Translations under genes and position numbers: made by a program
Shown here: one piece after another, positions 13,150 through 16,560 of the stretch
How the letters are laid out: each line of letters begins with the position of its first letter
Numbering within the stretch: position 1 is the stretch's first letter
Origin: CAZHPA01 sp964533945
GTDB taxonomy: Bacteria > Bacillota > Clostridia > Lachnospirales > WRBF01
Direction: 5' to 3'
NCBI GenBank assembly: GCA_964533945.1
Contig: CAZHPA010000039.1
Location: forward strand, 1-16,560
Length of the DNA stretch: 16,560 nucleotides
The notes under the pieces: model-generated
What the model was told of the DNA's origin: nothing
Databases searched by the model: none
What the model saw: only the letters and a program-made list of their open reading frames with translations

Positions 13150-13476
13150 ATGAATGTTAGGTTTGAATGGAGGGCTAGCCCATTAAAGCGGATAGCAGAG
13201 CGTGCAAAGCGTCAGCAAAAAACAATGGATAGCGAAATATTGCGTGGTTGTGAGCCTTATATTTCTAAAAGAAGCGAAACACTTATTAAAAGCGGCGTAA
13301 TACATACAGTAATTGGAAGTGGCCAAGTTAAATGGAAAACTCCTTATGCAAGAAAGGTTTACTATTTAACAGGTAAAATAGGGCATAATGGTGGGTTAAG
13401 GGGTAAGCTTTGGTTTACAAGATGGAAAGCAGATAAAGGACAAGCTTTAATTAAAAAGGTGCAAAATGTGCAATGA
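13150..13476 (+). CDS. Minor capsid / neck protein
   Basis: 108-aa basic protein, with about 27 Lys or Arg. The ATG at 13150 follows AGAGGTG; an earlier GTG at 13141 lies in the previous gene. RRASP-like WRASPLKRIAERAKRQQKTM, then GCEPYISKRSETLIKSG, TPYARKVYYLTG and GLRGKLWFTRWKADKG match small neck proteins annotated as minor capsid protein 2 (head-tail joining) in Gram-positive siphoviruses. It sits between the closure protein and the tail terminator and overlaps the latter by four bases. Confidence 0.72.
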   Translation: MNVRFEWRASPLKRIAERAKRQQKTMDSEILRGCEPYISKRSETLIKSGVIHTVIGSGQVKWKTPYARKVYYLTGKIGHNGGLRGKLWFTRWKADKGQALIKKVQNVQ

Positions 13477-13880
13477 TAGTTGAAAAATTAAGACAATACT
13501 TTATTAATTGCCCTTTAATTGATGAATTTGCCCCAATTCATGTTGACAAGCTTTATCCCGAGAACAAAAATTTTAACATAACGCCAGTTCCAAATGAAAG
13601 AATAGTTAATAAGTATTTCATAGGAGCAAAGTGCCAATATTTATTTACTTTATCTTCTCTTGAAAGTACAGAAGATGATAGAGAGCGAATAGCAAATAGT
13701 GATTGGTACGAACGATTTATTCGTTGGGTTGATGAGCAAAATAAAAAAAGAAATTTTCCTACAGAGGAAACAATAAAACTTGAAGCTATTACAGATGGAT
13801 ATTTATTTGCAGAAGATGAAAGCCAAAATGGGCAATATCAAGTGCAAATGAAATTAATTTATTATGACGAGGAGATGTAA
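13473..13880 (+). CDS. Putative tail terminator / completion protein
   Basis: 135 aa, starting ATGATAGTT within the previous gene's stop. The order (neck protein, this gene, tail tube) is that of the tail terminator, which caps the tail tube for joining to the head. Visible features are KLRQYFINCPLIDEFAPIHV, the conserved ITPVPNERIVNKYFIG, FTLSSLE and ITDGYLFAEDESQNGQYQVQ. Homologues have been annotated as minor capsid protein or, wrongly, chloramphenicol resistance protein. I see no resistance-enzyme motif. Confidence 0.68.
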   Translation: MIVEKLRQYFINCPLIDEFAPIHVDKLYPENKNFNITPVPNERIVNKYFIGAKCQYLFTLSSLESTEDDRERIANSDWYERFIRWVDEQNKKRNFPTEETIKLEAITDGYLFAEDESQNGQYQVQMKLIYYDEEM

Positions 13881-13882
13881 AT

Positions 13883-14386
13883 ATGAAATTAAAAGACTTT
13901 ATGCAAAAAGCAACACCAGACCCTAACTTTAATGGTTTTATAACAAATAACGACATAGTTTTAGCAATAGACTCATCAGATAATCAGGATGATGACCCAA
14001 ACAATTACATTGTTGTAGGAACAGGCATTCAAGGCGTTGATTATTCGCTAAATGCAGAAACTCAAGACACTGGATATTTGTACGTTGGTAAATCAACTAC
14101 AAAAACCGCAACACAATTTACAGCAAAAGTAACAGGCGATAGATACGTTGGAGATGAAGCGCAAGACTACATACTATCTCATAAAATAGCTTTTGGTACA
14201 GGTGCTGCTGTAGTTAAAAAATTTGTTGCATTTTGTTTCCTAACAGGCAAAGGGTATCAAGGCAAAGTTTCTATAATTGTTAACAGTACAGGCGCAGGTA
14301 GCTACAATGAAAACGCTAAAATAGACATTGATTTTAAAGCAACAGGTGTTAACGTTTCTGAATACGAGTATAAGAAAACAGCCTAA
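13883..14386 (+). CDS. Major tail tube protein
   Basis: 167-aa protein that stacks in rings to form the tail tube. It is beta-rich, with the run GIQGVDYSLNAETQDTGYLY followed by TATQFTAKVTGDRYVGD and AQDYILSHKIAFGTG, and a C-terminal VSIIVNSTGAGSYNENAKID strand pair, as in Gram-positive siphovirus major tail proteins. It has a strong ribosome binding site (GAGGAG) and its own spacing from both neighbours, expected for an abundantly made structural protein. Confidence 0.85.
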   Translation: MKLKDFMQKATPDPNFNGFITNNDIVLAIDSSDNQDDDPNNYIVVGTGIQGVDYSLNAETQDTGYLYVGKSTTKTATQFTAKVTGDRYVGDEAQDYILSHKIAFGTGAAVVKKFVAFCFLTGKGYQGKVSIIVNSTGAGSYNENAKIDIDFKATGVNVSEYEYKKTA

Positions 14387-14401
14387 GAAAGGGGACTGAC
14401 A

Positions 14402-14719
14402 ATGTTTAAATTCAAAGACTTTGAGGCGGAATTTGATATTTGTGATGTTGAAACAAATGAACGCTTTATAGAGGCTATGGAATTAATTGAAGACATGGGG
14501 ACGCCTCCTGTTAGAACTCAATGCGAAATAGTTGCTGAAGCTATAGATATAATTTTTGGCGAAGGTACAAGCGAGAAAATATTTGATAAAAAACTAAACT
14601 ATAGAGAACACATAGAATGCATTACAAAATTAGTTGATTTAGCAACTGAGCAAAGTCAAGCAATTAATAAAAAGACCGAAAAATATAAGCCTAATCGTGC
14701 AGAACGTAGGCAAAAATGA
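14402..14719 (+). CDS. Tail assembly chaperone 1 (gpG-like)
   Basis: 105-aa acidic protein between tail tube and tape measure, the position of the G/GT chaperones that coat the tape measure during tail assembly. Visible parts are FKFKDFEAEFDICDVETNER, ELIEDMGTPPVRTQCEIVAE, IIFGEGTSEKIFDKKLNYRE and a basic tail NRAERRQK. It has an AAAGGGG ribosome binding site. Its TGA overlaps the next ATG, so the second chaperone is made by coupled reinitiation here rather than obviously by frameshifting. Confidence 0.75.
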   Translation: MFKFKDFEAEFDICDVETNERFIEAMELIEDMGTPPVRTQCEIVAEAIDIIFGEGTSEKIFDKKLNYREHIECITKLVDLATEQSQAINKKTEKYKPNRAERRQK

Positions 14720-15276
14720 ATATATTAATTGATAAACTGCCTACTGAAATAGATGGGATTATAATTAATAGCAACTTCCGCAACATGATATTATTTGATG
14801 TTTGCTTATACGACAATAACTTGCCGTTAGAGCAACAATTGTTAACCGGAATAGAATTGTTATTTAAAGACAGTTTTCCTAATGACCCATTTAATAAATT
14901 AATTTGGTTTTATAATGGCGGCGAAATATCAAAACAAGAAGAAAGCAGCAATATTAGAGAGCGTTCCCACTGCTATGAAAAGGACGCAGACTTAATTTAT
15001 GCTGCTTTTTTAGCCCAATATAATATTGATTTGCAAGATATAGAATATTTGCATTGGTGGAAATTTAAAGCGTTATTTAGAGGATTAAATGCCGAACATG
15101 AAATTTCACAGCGTATTCAACTTAGGCTTTCTAATCCTAAAGACTTAACACCAGAACAAAGAAAAATTAGGCAAGATATATTGCTAGACGGCAATAAAAA
15201 GATGACGCTTAAAGAGAGAGATGAGAAGATGCTGGGGTATGTTGAGAGCAGATTCGGGAAGGTGAGAAATAATTGA
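14716..15276 (+). CDS. Tail assembly chaperone 2 (Gp15 family)
   Basis: 186 aa, matching the A118-type Gp15 family: ILIDKLPTEIDGIIINSNFR, LPLEQQLLTGIELLFKD, the marker segment DADLIYAAFLAQYNIDLQDI and LHWWKFKALFRGLN (about residues 115-128), and a charged end with RKIRQDILLDGNKKMTLKER. It cooperates with the preceding protein as tape-measure chaperone. It has no obvious ribosome binding site of its own and relies on the ATGA overlap. It is intact. Confidence 0.85.
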   Translation: MNILIDKLPTEIDGIIINSNFRNMILFDVCLYDNNLPLEQQLLTGIELLFKDSFPNDPFNKLIWFYNGGEISKQEESSNIRERSHCYEKDADLIYAAFLAQYNIDLQDIEYLHWWKFKALFRGLNAEHEISQRIQLRLSNPKDLTPEQRKIRQDILLDGNKKMTLKERDEKMLGYVESRFGKVRNN

Positions 15277-15312
15277 AAAAATGAAATATTTATATAAGCG
15301 AGGTGATTATTA

Positions 15313-16495
15313 TTGGCAGGTACATATGACGGTTCAATAACGATTGATAGCAGAATTGATACTAGCGGAGCAGAAGCTGGAATTAAAAAGTTAGAAGGTG
15401 TTGTAGGCAAAGGTATGAAAGCGGCAGCTGTTGCAATTGGGGCAGCTGCTACAGCGCTGTCTGGAATGGCAATTGCCAGTATAAAATCAGCAAGCAACTT
15501 GCAAGAGGTTCAAAATGTTGTTGATGTAACTTTTAAAAATAGTGCGCAGGTTGTAAATCAATGGGCAAAAGATGCCGGCGAAGCTTTTGGTATGTCTGAA
15601 TTAAATGCTAAAAAATTTATTGGAACAATGGGCGCAATGCTTAGTTCTATGGGATTAAACAAGTAACGAAGCTTTAAACATGTCTTTAACTATGACAGGA
15701 TTAGCTGGAGACTTTGCAAGCTTTTACAACTTAGAACATCAGGAAGCATTTGATAAAATTCGTTCAGGGATATCAGGCGAAACAGAACCATTAAAGCAAT
15801 TAGGAATTAATATGTCTGTAGCTAACCTTGAAGCTTATGCATTATCAAAAGGCATAGAAACAGCTTATAAATCCATGACAGAAGTTGAAAAAGTTACTTT
15901 ACGTTATAATTATTTATTGTCTGTTTCTAAGGATGCACAAGGCGATTTTGCACGTACAAGCGATAGCTTTGCAAATCAGTTGCGCATAGTTCAGCTTAAT
16001 ATTCAGAACTTAACCAACTCTATAGGAAATAGCCTGCTACCAATAGCAAGCGAAGCTATAAAAACGATAGGTTCAATGGTTACGCAGCTTCAAGATGCGT
16101 TTGATAAAGGAGGCTTTACAGGATTAATTTCTGAATTCGGAAATCAATTTGCCGACATTATAACAACTTTAGCATCATTTGCTCCAAAAATGGCTGAAGT
16201 TTCGCTATTATTTATAAAAACATTTGCCGACACGTTAATTAGTAATTTGCCCCAAATCATACAAGCCGGAAAAGAAATTATATACGCTTTATTAAGTGCC
16301 TTACTTGGCGGTGGGGAAGATTTAAAAAAAGGTGTTTCAGATATAGTTGACTACATAACAAATACCTTTGGCGATTTACTATCAGCACTAAAGCCAATAG
16401 TAGAAGGCGTAGGCAAAACAATACGTGACTTAATAGTTAATTTTAACGACCTAAAACCAGTAATAGAAGGTGGAATAGCAGTTCTCCCTTTATAG
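15313..16495 (+). pseudogene. Tape measure protein, frameshifted and 3'-truncated
   Basis: Sets tail length and is ejected with DNA. It starts at a TTG after GCGAGGTGA with AGTYDGSITIDSRIDTSGAE, the TP901-type beginning, then a hydrophobic stretch AAAVAIGAAATALSGMAIAS (about residues 36-55) and VDVTFKNSAQVVNQWAKD. The frame stops at AAC-AAG-TAA (15658-15666). One base further along, the expected sequence resumes: TSNEALNMSLTMTGLAGDF, RSGISGETEPLKQLGINMSV. So the gene is broken by a +1 shift around 15650-15665. The second part continues through helices (DAFDKGGFTGLISEFGNQFA, TNTFGDLLSALKPIVEGV) to VIEGGIAVLPL and stops at 16495, where sequence of an IS element begins. Together about 394 codons remain, far short of a normal tape measure. 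Confidence 0.88.
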
Positions 16496-16560
16496 ACAAT
16501 CTACTATGGGGTTAAGTTCGGGTGAATATGGCGGTAGGAAGATTATTTGGTGTCCATAAT
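16490..16560 (-). mobile_element. IS630-family transposase fragment, antisense to tape measure
   Basis: Reading the minus strand from the right edge gives YGHQIIFLPPYSPELNPI, the hallmark C-terminal motif (LPPYSP.LNP(I/V)) of IS630/Tc1-type DDE transposases. It continues VDCL and then stops (TAA, 16492-16490). Family members usually continue as (E)xLWxWLK for about 40 residues, so this end seems truncated or decayed. The rest of the element lies outside the window. It explains why the tape measure reading frame ends here. No terminal inverted repeat can be identified from this little sequence. Confidence 0.8.

Noticed and set aside
14702..14719. Programmed frameshift fusing the two tail chaperones, as in lambda G/GT
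   Set aside because: The CAA-AAA-TGA end lacks a convincing X-XXY-YYZ slippery heptamer, and the second gene starts in a clean ATGA overlap.
15281..15340. Short ORF beginning MKYLYKRGDYYW between chaperone 2 and the tape measure
   Set aside because: Under 20 codons, it overlaps the tape measure start and ribosome binding site and has no ribosome binding site of its own.

Overview
The window is an AT-rich stretch that looks like the packaging, head and tail morphogenesis block of an integrated siphovirus (or its remnant) in a low-GC Firmicute, most likely a Clostridia-like anaerobe. I infer this from strong AAGGAGG-type ribosome binding sites, AT-rich codon use and the A118/SPP1-like gene order. 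TGA is an ordinary stop codon here, used in many ATGA overlaps.

Layout: 24-591 (minus) is a frame-broken gene I do not recognise. 639-2331 holds the two terminase subunits. 2367-3001 is a toxin-antitoxin insertion of RelB/YoeB type with its own promoter and terminator, but both genes are broken. 3029-4423 is the portal. 4423-6354 is a MuF-type minor head protein whose C-terminus is a zinc-metallopeptidase-like (HELGH) effector domain, making it a phage polymorphic toxin. 6367-10705 is the most unusual part, a roughly 4.3-kb array between the minor head gene and the scaffold gene. It alternates promoterless toxin 3' ends with small putative immunity genes. Two toxin/immunity systems are interleaved: system A (HExxH toxin; immunity proteins with a DAPQWAKDE-like motif, five genes, six domains) and system B (a different MuF-associated C-terminus; three paralogous immunity proteins of 91-96 aa). 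The array also holds direct repeats and hairpin terminators. 10748-15276 is the rest of the head-tail operon: scaffold, major capsid, connectors, tail tube and two tail assembly chaperones. 15313-16495 is a tape measure gene with a frameshift and a lost 3' part. At 16490-16560 an antisense fragment of an IS630-family transposase runs off the right edge.

How it fits together: terminase packages DNA through the portal into a capsid built on the scaffold, and the MuF protein sits inside the head near the portal. In MuF polymorphic toxins the variable C-terminus is thought to act on a bacterial target, and the adjacent small gene protects the producer. The array looks like a fossil record and reservoir of earlier toxin tips. 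Each time a tip was replaced, the displaced 3' end and its immunity gene were left downstream. Within system A, two toxin subtypes appear to co-segregate with two immunity subtypes, which supports true pairing.

The broken tape measure, the IS fragment, the broken toxin-antitoxin pair and the missing conventional start of the small terminase suggest a defective prophage, unless some of the single-base lesions are sequencing errors.
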